Source of the DNA: Bacillus sp. MYb209
GTDB lineage: Bacteria > Bacillota > Bacilli > Bacillales > Bacillaceae_G
NCBI RefSeq assembly: GCF_002975175.1
Contig: NZ_PCNZ01000021.1
Span: 1-64,000 of the forward strand
DNA length: 64,000 nucleotides
Direction of reading: 5' to 3'
Every line of letters begins with the position of its first letter. Position 1 is the first letter of the stretch. Of this stretch, positions 49,538 to 58,317 are shown piece after piece. The notes beneath the pieces are model-generated. The model did no database searches. It was not told the DNA's origin and saw nothing but the letters and a program-made list of their open reading frames with translations. The translations under genes and the position numbers were made by a program.

Positions 49538-49639
49538 CTATTTATCAGATCGGGTGCTTAACCTGTTCCCCAAACCGATAATTGATATAAACTTTTCTTC
49601 TGTATAAAGCATATTCTTATTGGTCGACTTAATCTCCAT
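49538..49639 (-). CDS. Small ORF downstream of the glutamate decarboxylase gene (33 aa)
   Basis: GGAGGGACTTTTT precedes ATG, and the product reads MEIKSTNKNMLYTEEKFISI. It lies 100 bp past the gad stop on the same strand. A truncated start of a following gene is possible, since a glutamate/GABA antiporter would be expected here, but nothing in the residues proves it. Downstream, 49317-49537 is non-coding or scrambled. Confidence 0.3.
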   Translation of the reverse strand: MEIKSTNKNMLYTEEKFISIIGLGNRLSTRSDK

Positions 49640-49740
49640 AAAAAGTCCCTCCAATAAATTTCTTAATGGAAGGATTCATCTAAGATAGTTAATTTCACCG
49701 GTGGTTAGCTCAACTTAATGACTACGGGATCTGTCCCCAT

Positions 49741-51210
49741 TTAGTGATGAAACCCATTATCACATTTCGTATCATGTGGCATAGGCCCGTCCAGGGAATC
49801 TAGAAAGGCAACGGCCTGTTTGAGGTTCATCAAAAATAAATGCGCGAGATCCATGGAAAATCCATTTCGAACCACAACGCGCATAATCGTCACCGCTTCC
49901 ATATCTGGAGGCAATGGATAGGCGGGTACTTGCCAGCCGAACACACGCAATTGTCGAGATAAATCATAAAGATTCCAGTTTAATGTGTAACCATCTTTCA
50001 GTCGCCAAGCGAAAACCGGAATATCCGAACCATCGGACAAAAGTTCGAACGGTTCCATCTTATGAATCGCCTTGCTAAGAAAAAGAGCGACTTTCTGAGA
50101 AGCCCTTTGGACATCATAGTACCCACTTTTCCCCAAACGCAGGTAATTGTAATATTGCAGGAGCACTTGTGCGCCAGGACGAGAGAAATTCAGGGCAAAA
50201 GTCGGCATGTTCCCGCCCAAATAGGAGACGCGGAAGATTAGATCCTCAGGGAGATCTTCAGCTTCCCGCCAAATTATCCAACCCAACCCAGGGTAGACTA
50301 ATCCATATTTATGTCCGGATACATTGATGGACTTCACCCTCGGTAATTGAAAATCCCAGACTAAATCTGGTTGAAGAAACGGTGCTATAAATCCCCCCGA
50401 AGCCGCATCCACATGCATGGGAATGTCGAGGCCCGTCCTCTCCTGTAAATCGTCCAACACTTTCGCAATGGCGGCAACCGGTTCGTAAAGCCCGGTATAA
50501 GTCTCACCGAGAATCGGTACTACACCAATCGTATTTTCATCCACGGCAGCGAGGACCCCCTGAGGATCCAATTGGGGATGCTTTGGGCTAACCTTCACAT
50601 AGCGTGGTTCAACCTCCCAATAGTTCGCGAATTTTTCCCAAACGACTTGAACAGCAGAACTAAACACAATATTGGGACGATCCACCGACTTCCCTTCGCT
50701 TTTGCGTGCGTTTTGCCAGCGTCTCTTTAACGCAAGCCCCCCGAGCATACATGCTTCCGACGATCCAGTTGTTGAAACACCCATAGTCGTAATGGGGGTG
50801 GGCGAATGCCAGAGGTTGGCTAAAATGCGGACACACCGCTCCTCAATTTCGGCTGTCTGTGGATATTCATCCTTGTCAATCATGTTCTTGTCGAATGATT
50901 TGGCATATAAGTGCTCTGCGGCAGGCTCCATCCATGTGCTAACGAATGTTGCAAGATTCAAGCGGGCATTGCCATCAAGAGCAATTTCATCATGGACGAT
51001 TTGATACGCTGTTTCTGGTAACATGCCTTTATCAGGCATGTGAAAGCGCGGAACGACTGATTCTCCTTCGCGGGCAAACAGAGGATTTATAGAAAATTCG
51101 TGAGGCAGCTCCATTTGCATGTGACGCGGTAGATATTGTGGATTATCTGGTATGATCTCTTTTCCTTCGTATGCATCATTTTGAACTTCTACTTTTCGAT
51201 TCTGTGGCAT
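49741..51210 (-). CDS. gad: Glutamate decarboxylase
   Basis: The product is 489 aa. PLP-binding lysine in SGHKYG (about 301), Asp of HVDAASGGF (about 268) and TTGSSEACMLGGLALKRRW give the complete group II decarboxylase; it converts glutamate to GABA and consumes a proton, supporting acid tolerance. The base composition looks clearly richer in GC than the flanking genes, and it is bracketed by 17-bp direct repeats near a Tn3 transposase remnant, which suggests transfer. A gadC antiporter is not present. AAGGGGGAC site before the ATG. Confidence 0.93.
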   Translation of the reverse strand: MPQNRKVEVQNDAYEGKEIIPDNPQYLPRHMQMELPHEFSINPLFAREGESVVPRFHMPDKGMLPETAYQIVHDEIALDGNARLNLATFVSTWMEPAAEHLYAKSFDKNMIDKDEYPQTAEIEERCVRILANLWHSPTPITTMGVSTTGSSEACMLGGLALKRRWQNARKSEGKSVDRPNIVFSSAVQVVWEKFANYWEVEPRYVKVSPKHPQLDPQGVLAAVDENTIGVVPILGETYTGLYEPVAAIAKVLDDLQERTGLDIPMHVDAASGGFIAPFLQPDLVWDFQLPRVKSINVSGHKYGLVYPGLGWIIWREAEDLPEDLIFRVSYLGGNMPTFALNFSRPGAQVLLQYYNYLRLGKSGYYDVQRASQKVALFLSKAIHKMEPFELLSDGSDIPVFAWRLKDGYTLNWNLYDLSRQLRVFGWQVPAYPLPPDMEAVTIMRVVVRNGFSMDLAHLFLMNLKQAVAFLDSLDGPMPHDTKCDNGFHH

Positions 51211-51348
51211 ACAAGTCCCCCTTAATTAATTGTTTAACAAACATATTATTTACAAAAAAGCATTTGTTAAACCTAGGGGACAATTCTAATAAAAGATGCT
51301 GCCACCATTCGAATTAAAGGCGTATATTAACATAAGCCATTCAAATAA

Positions 51349-51394
51349 CAAAACAGCACCTCTCCAGCAAATTAGAGGGGGCTGTTGTTTTTTC
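51349..51394. terminator. Hairpin between gad promoter region and the direct repeat
   Basis: AACAGCACCTCT pairs with AGAGGGGGCTGTT with one mismatch and is followed by T-run on the plus strand. It probably ends whatever transcript once ran into this point. Confidence 0.5.
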
Positions 51395-51411
51395 GCTAAA
51401 ACCTCATTTAT

Positions 51412-51428
51412 TTATGATACGGTTCACC
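51412..51428. repeat. 17-bp direct repeat, copy 2
   Basis: TTATGATACGGTTCACC, identical to 49291-49307. Confidence 0.8.
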
Positions 51429-51515
51429 ACTATTAATGCTGGACTATATCCTCTACAACCTGCCCTAAACATGAAACAGGCACGCGCGTTCATCTTTCGA
51501 TAATCGCGCCCTTTA

Positions 51516-51688
51516 ATGGAATAAGGAATGATTATTTGTTCCATTCCCATAGCTTTCTATATAATGAAGACTTATTGCACCATATGTCACCTTTAGGCTG
51601 GGAACATATTAATTTGTTAGGAGAATACCATTTTAATTCGGAGAAAGTGATATCATTAGATTCTTTAAGGCCACTAAAGCTTTCTTAA
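51516..51688 (+). pseudogene. Tn3-family transposase, last part
   Basis: The frame ends with DLLHHMSPLGWEHINLLGEY, then HFNSEKVISLDSLRPLKLS and stop, a good match to the Tn3-type transposase C-terminus (typical SPLGWEHINLTGDY...LRPLR). Only about 40 recognisable residues remain; the part before residue DLL does not fit the family, so the reading frame was broken there. It marks a lost transposon next to the gad gene. Confidence 0.75.
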
Positions 51689-51701
51689 CCTTGTTAAAAA
51701 C

Positions 51702-51741
51702 GGGGTAATCGTCAGGAAAATGAGCTTAGCGTTGTAAATCC
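51702..51741. repeat. Scar resembling Tn3 inverted-repeat ends
   Basis: GGGGTAATCGTCAGGAAAATG is followed directly by CTTAGCGTTGTAAATCC. The first starts GGGG as the outer part of Tn3-type 38-bp ends, and the second begins CTTAGCG as the inner part read the other way. It looks like two half ends joined after loss of the interior. Exact ends uncertain. Confidence 0.4.
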
Positions 51742-51750
51742 CAAAATAAA

Positions 51751-51793
51751 AACCCCCATTTCTCTGTATTAAAATTGAGAAATAGGGGGTTAA
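51751..51793 (-). terminator. Terminator of menA
   Basis: AACCCCCTATTTCTC pairs with GAGAAATGGGGGTT, T-rich on the minus strand. Confidence 0.8.
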
Positions 51794-51831
51794 TCAATTA
51801 ACAATATTGCCCGATTGTTGAGGATTTTTAT

Positions 51832-52755
51832 TTAAAACAGATAACTGATTAATAATCCTGCTGATAATAAGAAGCCAAAAACCGTGTTTGTCATCGCTGT
51901 TGATTTCATTGCCATGCGCATATATCGAGGATTCTTTACTCCTTTTTGGAAGCCTTGAATTGCAGAGATTGGTTTTTTCAAACCTAAGAACATAACCAAT
52001 GTCCAAGGGCTTATATAACCCATCAATACAATCATAACGATCCATAAATAAGAAATTAAAAAGGCCACAGCTAGTGTTACCACCGCTTTCTCTCTCCCAA
52101 GGAGGATAGCCAACGTCTTTCTTCCACCTTTCATATCTTCATCAATATCTCGAATGTTATTCGACATGTTGATTGCACCTACTAAAATCCCAATTGGAAT
52201 GGAAATCAATATACTTTCAACCGTTAAAGTATTCGTTTGAATAAAGAATGCAATTAATACAAAACATGTTCCCATTAACAGTCCAGAAACTAATTCTCCA
52301 AATGGAGTGTACGCAATTGGTAATGGACCACCTGTATATAAATAGCCAACCGCCATCCCAATTAAACCAATGACTACTAACCACCAGCTACTATTCATAC
52401 AAATATAAATGCCAATAAATGCTGCTACCACATACAATAAAAGCGCAACTGTTAAAACATTTTCTGGCTTTAATCCATGACGGACAATTCCACCACCAAT
52501 TCCAACAGAATCAGCGGTATCTAACCCACGTTTGAAATCATAGTACTCATTAAATAAATTCGTTGCTATTTGCAATGCTAAACATGCCAGCATCATCGTA
52601 ATAAATAAAAGCCAATTAATTTCGGCAACATAAAGTGATGCAACTGTCCCTAATATTACTGGAGAAAACGTCGCCGTTAATGTATGTGGGCGCGTCATTT
52701 TCCATATTAATTTAGCGGAACTAATTTCTTTTTCATTCCCCATAAATCTGTTCAA
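51832..52755 (-). CDS. menA: 1,4-dihydroxy-2-naphthoate polyprenyltransferase
   Basis: The product is 307 aa, a UbiA-fold integral membrane protein with about eight or nine helices. NLFNEYYDFKRGLD and DIDEDMKGGRKTLA are the two Asp-rich prenyl-diphosphate and Mg-binding motifs. It transfers a polyprenyl chain to DHNA in menaquinone synthesis. No other men gene is adjacent, which is usual for this gene. ATG at 52755. A structured repeat lies upstream, 130 bp from the start. Confidence 0.9.
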   Translation of the reverse strand: MNRFMGNEKEISSAKLIWKMTRPHTLTATFSPVILGTVASLYVAEINWLLFITMMLACLALQIATNLFNEYYDFKRGLDTADSVGIGGGIVRHGLKPENVLTVALLLYVVAAFIGIYICMNSSWWLVVIGLIGMAVGYLYTGGPLPIAYTPFGELVSGLLMGTCFVLIAFFIQTNTLTVESILISIPIGILVGAINMSNNIRDIDEDMKGGRKTLAILLGREKAVVTLAVAFLISYLWIVMIVLMGYISPWTLVMFLGLKKPISAIQGFQKGVKNPRYMRMAMKSTAMTNTVFGFLLSAGLLISYLF

Positions 52756-52884
52756 TCTCCCTACATTTTAAGTATAAAATCACTAGAAGTATCTTTCTAT
52801 CTATTTCTTACTTCACATCCATTAATTATATCAAATAAATGATTACCCTTTCTAACAAATCTACTATTAATAAAGTGAAAAATT

Positions 52885-53041
52885 ATAAAGTGAAACTTTA
52901 ATCAGTGGGGGGTTTTGTCCACCCCCCACTGATTATTAGTTGAACCAATCGGGCTTTTACGGGCAGTTAATCTCCCACCTAACTCCCTCGCAGTCGCCGA
53001 ATTTTGAGGTGGGAGTCTTACTGCCCGCAAATAGCGGGATA
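52885..53041. repeat. Structured repeat of about 155 bp, copy 1 (bcr-type)
   Basis: Begins ATAAAGTGAAACTTTA, contains the hairpin AATCAGTGGGGGG...CCCCCCACTGATT and the pair CTCCCACCTAACTC...GAGGTGGGAG, and ends GCGGGATAAAT. A second copy in reverse orientation is at 61278-61432. It matches the class of B. cereus group intergenic repeats; I cannot give its number. It separates the end of the monooxygenase gene and the start of menA. Confidence 0.8.
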
Positions 53042-53043
53042 AA

Positions 53044-54558
53044 TTAAAATTTAAATTTATTTTTTCTAAGGTATTCTTCCATACTACTTATATTTTGAGT
53101 TTCATCTGCCAATGCGATATAACCGTCAGGTCTAATTAGAAAAACAGAACCAAATTTAATACCTGCTTTCTGTACTCCTTGACTATACGGGAATGTATGC
53201 AAAAGAAGATTATTTTCTTTTGCAAAGTTACTTAAATCAGGAGTTACATCTCCATATACATGTAGCTGCCAATCGAAAGATTCAAGTGGTGCAAAATTAT
53301 CGGTATCATCAAAAGGAATCCATGGTAAACGATCGCCTCCATGAATTTCACCTACACTCCCTTTAGCGAGCTTACTATTTCGATAGTTAATCCGTATTTG
53401 CGAAACAACTTTAAACATCGTTTTCCTAACTATTGAAAACTTAGTCATCTTAGGGATAATAACTGGAATTAAGTATTTGCGATTGAACTTTTTACATACA
53501 CCGTTACCAACAATAGAAGTAAATACTCTATCTGTCGTTGCGACTAAAGTTTTGGCAAATTGTATTCTTTCTTGCTCATAAGAATCTAGAATAGATTCAT
53601 CAGCTTTTCCTTGAATCACAGCCCCAAGTTTCCATGATAAATTTACTGCATCACCAATACCCGTATTCATTCCTTGTCCTCCTGCTGGACTATGTATATG
53701 TCCAGCGTCTCCCGCAATAAAAACACGTCCTTTTCTAAAATGTTCACTCACCCTATGGTGTACTTTATATGTTGAATACCAATTCACTTTCGCAATCGTT
53801 AAATTCGTGTTTTTCTTTATATACGGTTCAATTAAAGAAAAGCCGTATTCATTGTTTTCTTCTTTCATTAAATCCTCAGGTATTATTCCAATTAAACGTA
53901 AGGATCCAGAAGTCCGAATCGGCATAACAATCATCAATCCATCTTCAAAAAGCCTCATTTGAAAACCAATATTTTCTCTGTTTCCAGTTTGTACATCTGC
54001 TACATAAAAAGTTTGTTTATATGTGCCACCAGGAAAATTCAAGTCTAATCCTTTTCTTACTGAACTATGCGCACCATCACATCCACACAAATAACTATAA
54101 ACATTTTTCTCTTCAACACCATTCTTTATTGTAACGACGTTCACATGGTCATCTTTCTGATTAAATGATACAAGCTCAGTATTCCATTCTACATGGACCC
54201 CTCTAGCTTCTAACTGTTCAATTAAAAACTTTTCATGTTCATCTTGTGGGAAGCTTAGTATAAAAGGATATCGACTTTGGCCTTCCCCCATATTCTCAAA
54301 GTTGAATTTAGCCTTCAATGTTGTATTCCTATAAAATTGCATATTAACAAATTTAATTCCTTTTTGTACGACCTGATCTGCAAACCCAAATTGACGATAG
54401 AACTCTAATGTTCTTGCTTGCACACCCATAGCTCTTGAAGTTTCTCCCGGACCTTGATTTTTATCGATAATTCTAAATGGGATTCCTTGTTTTGTAAGTC
54501 CAATAGCTAAAACTAATCCAGTTGGTCCAGCTCCAACAATTAACAATTGATTCTTCAT
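53044..54558 (-). CDS. FAD-dependent aromatic monooxygenase
   Basis: The product is 504 aa, normal for the phenol/PheA-TfdB hydroxylase group. GAGPTGLVLAIGLTKQGIPF near residues 8-27 binds the FAD adenine, and GDAGHIHSPAGGQGMNTGIG is the second FAD motif. A thioredoxin-like C-terminal tail is present. The substrate, likely an aromatic or polyketide-like ring, is unknown. It is divergent from a broken TetR gene with a TetR-type operator between, so it was probably under that repressor and may now be unregulated. ATG at 54558. Confidence 0.88.
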   Translation of the reverse strand: MKNQLLIVGAGPTGLVLAIGLTKQGIPFRIIDKNQGPGETSRAMGVQARTLEFYRQFGFADQVVQKGIKFVNMQFYRNTTLKAKFNFENMGEGQSRYPFILSFPQDEHEKFLIEQLEARGVHVEWNTELVSFNQKDDHVNVVTIKNGVEEKNVYSYLCGCDGAHSSVRKGLDLNFPGGTYKQTFYVADVQTGNRENIGFQMRLFEDGLMIVMPIRTSGSLRLIGIIPEDLMKEENNEYGFSLIEPYIKKNTNLTIAKVNWYSTYKVHHRVSEHFRKGRVFIAGDAGHIHSPAGGQGMNTGIGDAVNLSWKLGAVIQGKADESILDSYEQERIQFAKTLVATTDRVFTSIVGNGVCKKFNRKYLIPVIIPKMTKFSIVRKTMFKVVSQIRINYRNSKLAKGSVGEIHGGDRLPWIPFDDTDNFAPLESFDWQLHVYGDVTPDLSNFAKENNLLLHTFPYSQGVQKAGIKFGSVFLIRPDGYIALADETQNISSMEEYLRKNKFKF

Positions 54559-54667
54559 AAACTTCCCTCCCCATTTTCAAGCGAAATAATGAACAATGTG
54601 TTGCTTTATTTTACTCCAAATTATAATCTTGAATAAGACTCTTAAAAACAATCAAAAATGATGGATG

Positions 54668-54683
54668 TGTCGTATATCCGACA
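54668..54683. promoter_or_regulatory. TetR operator in front of the FAD monooxygenase
   Basis: TGTCG-N6-CGACA palindrome, like GTGTC-N8-GACAC at 40210. It sits between the divergent monooxygenase and TetR starts. Confidence 0.6.
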
Positions 54684-54724
54684 TATTTTCTTAATGTGTT
54701 GAAAAAATTCAGGTGGAATATTGC

Positions 54725-54823
54725 TTGCGTGATATATATAGCGATTTACGAGTCGTTCGTACAAAAGAAGCCATCCGAGATGCACTTGTGGAATTGATGG
54801 AAGAAAAAGCAACTGTACCGTGA
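54725..54823 (+). pseudogene. TetR gene truncated after 32 codons
   Basis: TTG at 54725 with an AGGTGG site and the product MRDIYSDLRVVRTKEAIRDA, then LVELMEEKATVP and stop. It aligns with the first 33 codons of the intact TetR at 40269 (MRDSNLDLRVIRTKTAIRNA). The helix-turn-helix proper is missing, so no functional repressor can be made. After the stop the sequence shows no further TetR similarity. Confidence 0.75.
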
Positions 54824-54858
54824 AGGGTCACCCCATCATTTCAGGAAACTGTGACACA

Positions 54859-54894
54859 AATTAACCGGTACCTCATACGTAAGGAACCGGTTAA
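54859..54894. other. Stem-loop without T-run
   Basis: ATTAACCGGT pairs with ACCGGTTAAT. It lies between the broken TetR and the nuclease-like gene. Its role is unclear; it may be a weak terminator or an old mobile-element end. Confidence 0.35.
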
Positions 54895-54996
54895 TGAAAT
54901 GAATGAGCCAAGATTATTTATATTGTATAAAACCTCAGACAACATATGGTTACACTCTTCTTACATATATCCCCTTGAACCCGTTGTCTTCTCTTA

Positions 54997-56061
54997 CTAA
55001 TTTAACTTCAACATTGCACTAACCGGATTATGATCACTGTTTTCAAACTTCAAATCATGCCCTTGTACGCTTACAATCTCCACATTTGTAGAGACTAAAA
55101 ACCCATCAATAATCGTAACAAAGTTCTCACCTTCAACATAGCTCTTCACATTATCACGAACTGTCCAAACCGTATCATCAACAGCCCACTGGAACCCACC
55201 ATCAGTGAAATCTTCTGGTAACTGTACTAACCACTCTGGCCATCCTTCTTTAAACTTCGAATCCTTTAACTGCACATCAGATAATAGTTGATTCCAGTCT
55301 CCACCAAGCACGATATAATCGCCATTTTTGTAATGTTTATTCATATACTCTTTCAAAAATTCAACTTGTTGCTTTCGAATGTTTCCACCCTTATCATATG
55401 CAGATAAATGAACGTTCACCATTCGTAAATATTTTCCGTTATCAACTGGAACCTTATGCTCAACAATCGCTCGATCTACGTCGAATAATTGACGAAGCCA
55501 CATTTCTCTTCCAGGAAGCTGATATCTCGTCACTTCTTCTACTTTATATTTTGAAAACGAACCAAGTCCACTGTTCGTATATCCGTGTGGCTTCTTAATT
55601 GGTACCGGCACCCACTGCACATTAAAGTTATCACCAAACGTAGACGCATGATCTTTCAGTCCATCTTGAAACGCCTTATACTGATTCACATCAAATGAAC
55701 GAAGTGACTTCTCATCCATCTCTTGCGTTAATATAAAATCAGAATCTTCCTTTTGTAAGAAAGGCAGCATACTGCTGATATTCTTTTCTGTTTGCTCTTT
55801 ACTACTAGAACGCGAACCTTTCCCTCCGTCTAAGAAGCAATCTTGATCTTTATCTAAACCGCCGTAGCCAATATTAAACGTTGTCACCTTAAACTCTTTC
55901 CCGACTTTAAGAACCCGCTCGTTATTATTGGTCACCTTCAACTTCTCAACAACCTTATGCTTCACATTCTTAATTGCCACATAAGTAATAAATGCTGTGA
56001 GAGCACCAAATATAGAGCCTGTCCCCCATAATAAACATTTCATTGTCTTTTTCAATCTCAT
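54997..56061 (-). CDS. Membrane-anchored endonuclease/exonuclease/phosphatase family protein
   Basis: The product is 354 aa. N-terminal membrane helix (about 8-28), then the EEP fold: VTTFNIGYGG, ILTQEMD, VNVHLSAYD, GGDWNQLL and SDHNPVSA are the metal and catalytic motifs in order. It may be a DNase, an exported phosphatase or sphingomyelinase-like enzyme; the substrate cannot be told. ATG at 56061. The catalytic domain faces outside the membrane if the anchor inserts normally. Confidence 0.85.
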   Translation of the reverse strand: MRLKKTMKCLLWGTGSIFGALTAFITYVAIKNVKHKVVEKLKVTNNNERVLKVGKEFKVTTFNIGYGGLDKDQDCFLDGGKGSRSSSKEQTEKNISSMLPFLQKEDSDFILTQEMDEKSLRSFDVNQYKAFQDGLKDHASTFGDNFNVQWVPVPIKKPHGYTNSGLGSFSKYKVEEVTRYQLPGREMWLRQLFDVDRAIVEHKVPVDNGKYLRMVNVHLSAYDKGGNIRKQQVEFLKEYMNKHYKNGDYIVLGGDWNQLLSDVQLKDSKFKEGWPEWLVQLPEDFTDGGFQWAVDDTVWTVRDNVKSYVEGENFVTIIDGFLVSTNVEIVSVQGHDLKFENSDHNPVSAMLKLN

Positions 56062-56119
56062 GGCTCCTTTATTCTCTTTTTATAGTTTGTATATGTAATA
56101 TTTTAATATGTTTCTACAT

Positions 56120-56269
56120 TTAAAATATATAACGTAACTCTAAAGGCTTCAAATACGATAAAAGGGATTGAAACGATTCACGCATTAAATAAACGAAGCC
56201 GAACTCTGATTTGTTCGCAATTTCAATCGCTTGTTCGTCATAAGACACAGCTGTGCCGAGAAATAAATG
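56120..56269 (-). pseudogene. Unidentified C-terminal gene remnant
   Basis: An open frame ends VHLFLGTAVSYDEQAIEIAN, then KSEFGFVYLMRESFQSLLSY and LKPLELRYIF with a stop. It has the look of a real protein tail but lacks any start and begins just after the palindrome at 56270-56313. I cannot name the family. Confidence 0.35.
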
Positions 56270-56313
56270 TACCCTATAGAATAGACACTAAAAAAAATCT
56301 ATCCTATAGGGTA
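56270..56313. terminator. 16-bp palindrome with A/T loop, end of the DJ-1 transcript
   Basis: TACCCTATAG-ATAGA pairs with TCTAT-CTATAGGGTA around a 12-base loop rich in A/T. It is the first hairpin after the DJ-1 gene (minus strand) and may act as its terminator. The arms also resemble TACCC-N4-GG(G/A)TA sites of CsoR/CstR-like sensors, though no such gene is near. Confidence 0.5.
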
Positions 56314-56385
56314 TTTCTTGTGTAATAAGAGGATTCGATTGACTGAAGATACATATATACGTTCAGGTCTAAAAAAGAATTCAAA

Positions 56386-56985
56386 TTAACCCCAAACAAC
56401 ACCTCGCCTCTCGTATTCCATTCTATATTCAACGGCAGCTGCAATTTTGGAGCTTGCGAACCTTTCCGTGATCCAAAGTCCCAAATCAAGTCCTGAAGTG
56501 ACTCCTCTTGCAGTGATAATATTGCCTTGATCCACAATTCTATAACGAAGAAGCTCTCCCCCATATTCACTGATTTCATTCTGTGCCAAATGGTGCATCG
56601 TCGCCTTTCGACCATTCAATATACCAGAGGCAGCTAGTAGCATACCTCCTGTACAAACTCCAGCAACGATCGTTCCTTCGTTGTGCATCTCTTTAATCAT
56701 TTCGGTCAAGGTTCCAAGCTCTGCTTGCTTTCGTGCCCCATGTTCAGCTTTATGATTCCAGCCACCCCCAGGCACAATTAACAAATCTGGACGATTATCC
56801 ATTCGTAAAAAATCATTTAGTTTAACCGTAACTCCAAACGAAGTAGTAACTTCTTGTTTTGGTTCACTTGAAATTAATTCAACCGTAAATGGAGCCCCTT
56901 CTTCTATCGCTCTTTTGAGTACCTCAAAAGGTGCGAAAGAGACAAGCTCTCCGAAACCGTCAAACAATACAATTTGTATTTTCAT
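56386..56985 (-). CDS. DJ-1/PfpI family protein (class I glutamine amidotransferase-like)
   Basis: The product is 199 aa. VLFDGFGELVSFAPFEVLKR starts the fold, and GVCTGGMLLAASGIL holds the nucleophilic Cys (about 111). The family includes glyoxalase III, proteases and regulators; this subgroup is like ThiJ/PfpI AraC-linked proteins, but no HTH domain is present. I used the ATG at 56985, with GAGGTG seven bases before it; the frame runs to 57027. Confidence 0.85.
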   Translation of the reverse strand: MKIQIVLFDGFGELVSFAPFEVLKRAIEEGAPFTVELISSEPKQEVTTSFGVTVKLNDFLRMDNRPDLLIVPGGGWNHKAEHGARKQAELGTLTEMIKEMHNEGTIVAGVCTGGMLLAASGILNGRKATMHHLAQNEISEYGGELLRYRIVDQGNIITARGVTSGLDLGLWITERFASSKIAAAVEYRMEYERRGVVWG

Positions 56986-57131
56986 TTTTGAACACCTCAT
57001 ATGATTTCTTTTGTAAATCGTAGACATATAAAACGATTCGGCAATTATGTAATTGATTTAAACAAAACCTCATCTAATAGAAAATATCCTGTATAGCTAA
57101 ACAAATAGGTCCTGAATTAGGAGAAGAAATG

Positions 57132-58115
57132 TTATCTACAAATTAACAATGAAGACAATCTTTCTCCTCTTATTTTATAAACTTTCAAATGTTCCTCTAA
57201 TTCTCTCACATCATCTAACACACTTAACGCTTTCTTCACAAAATTCCAATTCAAACTACCAGATAACCATAATAATGAAGAAAGTCTTTTATAATCATTT
57301 GAAGTTAAAATATCATTAGCCTTATACCCTTCTAAAAATGCCCTAGCAACACTCCAACATACTTCATGTGACTGTATTCCTTCTGTTCGAGAATACCATT
57401 TTATTAAAAAAACTAATCCTTCAATGTGATCTACATATCCAATAGATTCAAAATCTACAATTCCTTGTACACATTGACTTGAGTCCCATATGACATTTAA
57501 AGGATTTAAATCTGTTTGTACAATAAAATCTAAATCACTCGTATGTGCGCATTCTATATGATACTTAGCGAAATCTATATAACTCCGCAAATCCTTACAT
57601 GTACCACCCTTATTTTCTAATAGCTTAATAAATTGGCCATATCCATCCAAATGAGATTTCTTTTGAAAAATCGAGCTTTTAAATGTACTAGAAATATCAT
57701 GTATCTTTCTCGCTTCCTTTCCAAAGACTTCTGAAATAGTTTCTGTACAATAAGTAATATGTTCTCCCTCAATCCAAGTAGATAATATGAATCGGTACAG
57801 TTCATCGTTCCAAGTGACAAACGTAAATGACTCCCCCGCCCTATTCTCGTTAATCTGCATAAAAGGTATCCCGTGCTCGCGTAAATAATACGTAAACCGC
57901 ACTTGCTCTTTCAATTGTTCGTTTGATAACGTTCCAAAGGCTGGATTGATCGTTCGATTATTATTAATAAACCGTGCCGAATACCGATTTTCATTCACCA
58001 TAATTTTATAGTGTAAATCCGTATTCCAGCTATTATTATGTAATTCTCCTTCAACTACCAATAAATGGATTTCTTTAAAATAATTCATTAATACATCTTT
58101 TATTATGTGTCTCAC
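57132..58115 (-). CDS. Phosphotransferase (APH family)
   Basis: The product is 327 aa. FIVQTDLNPLNVIWDSSQCV (catalytic loop) and GIVDFESIGYVDHIEGLVFL (DFE metal motif) mark an APH-fold kinase; the usual HGD is replaced by QTD, so the general base is Asp but the preceding His is missing. A substrate such as a small alcohol is possible; the exchange is unusual. The start is GTG at 58115 with AAAGGA. Single gene. Confidence 0.75.
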   Translation of the reverse strand: MRHIIKDVLMNYFKEIHLLVVEGELHNNSWNTDLHYKIMVNENRYSARFINNNRTINPAFGTLSNEQLKEQVRFTYYLREHGIPFMQINENRAGESFTFVTWNDELYRFILSTWIEGEHITYCTETISEVFGKEARKIHDISSTFKSSIFQKKSHLDGYGQFIKLLENKGGTCKDLRSYIDFAKYHIECAHTSDLDFIVQTDLNPLNVIWDSSQCVQGIVDFESIGYVDHIEGLVFLIKWYSRTEGIQSHEVCWSVARAFLEGYKANDILTSNDYKRLSSLLWLSGSLNWNFVKKALSVLDDVRELEEHLKVYKIRGERLSSLLICR

Positions 58116-58317
58116 CCTATTTTCCTTTCATACAAAAATTAGAAAAACGTCATTCTTTCTACTCTGATTTGTTTAGTATCATTTTTAGGAATGTCGAAAG
58201 CCTAATCCTATCGTATTCCTACATGACAATACTGGTCTACTAATCTCTTTAGTTGTTCTATGTTTTCTGAAGATTTTTTTCTGACAATCTATCCCCAGTA
58301 ATTATTACGTCCCAGAC

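Noticed and set aside
52885-53041. A riboswitch in front of menA
   Set aside because: The conserved hairpins recur at 61.3 kb in a different context and opposite orientation, so this is a dispersed repeat, not a ligand-specific leader.
56304-56615. 103-codon frame overlapping the DJ-1 gene
   Set aside because: Alternative frame of the same strand; the DJ-1 frame has the catalytic motif and ribosome site.
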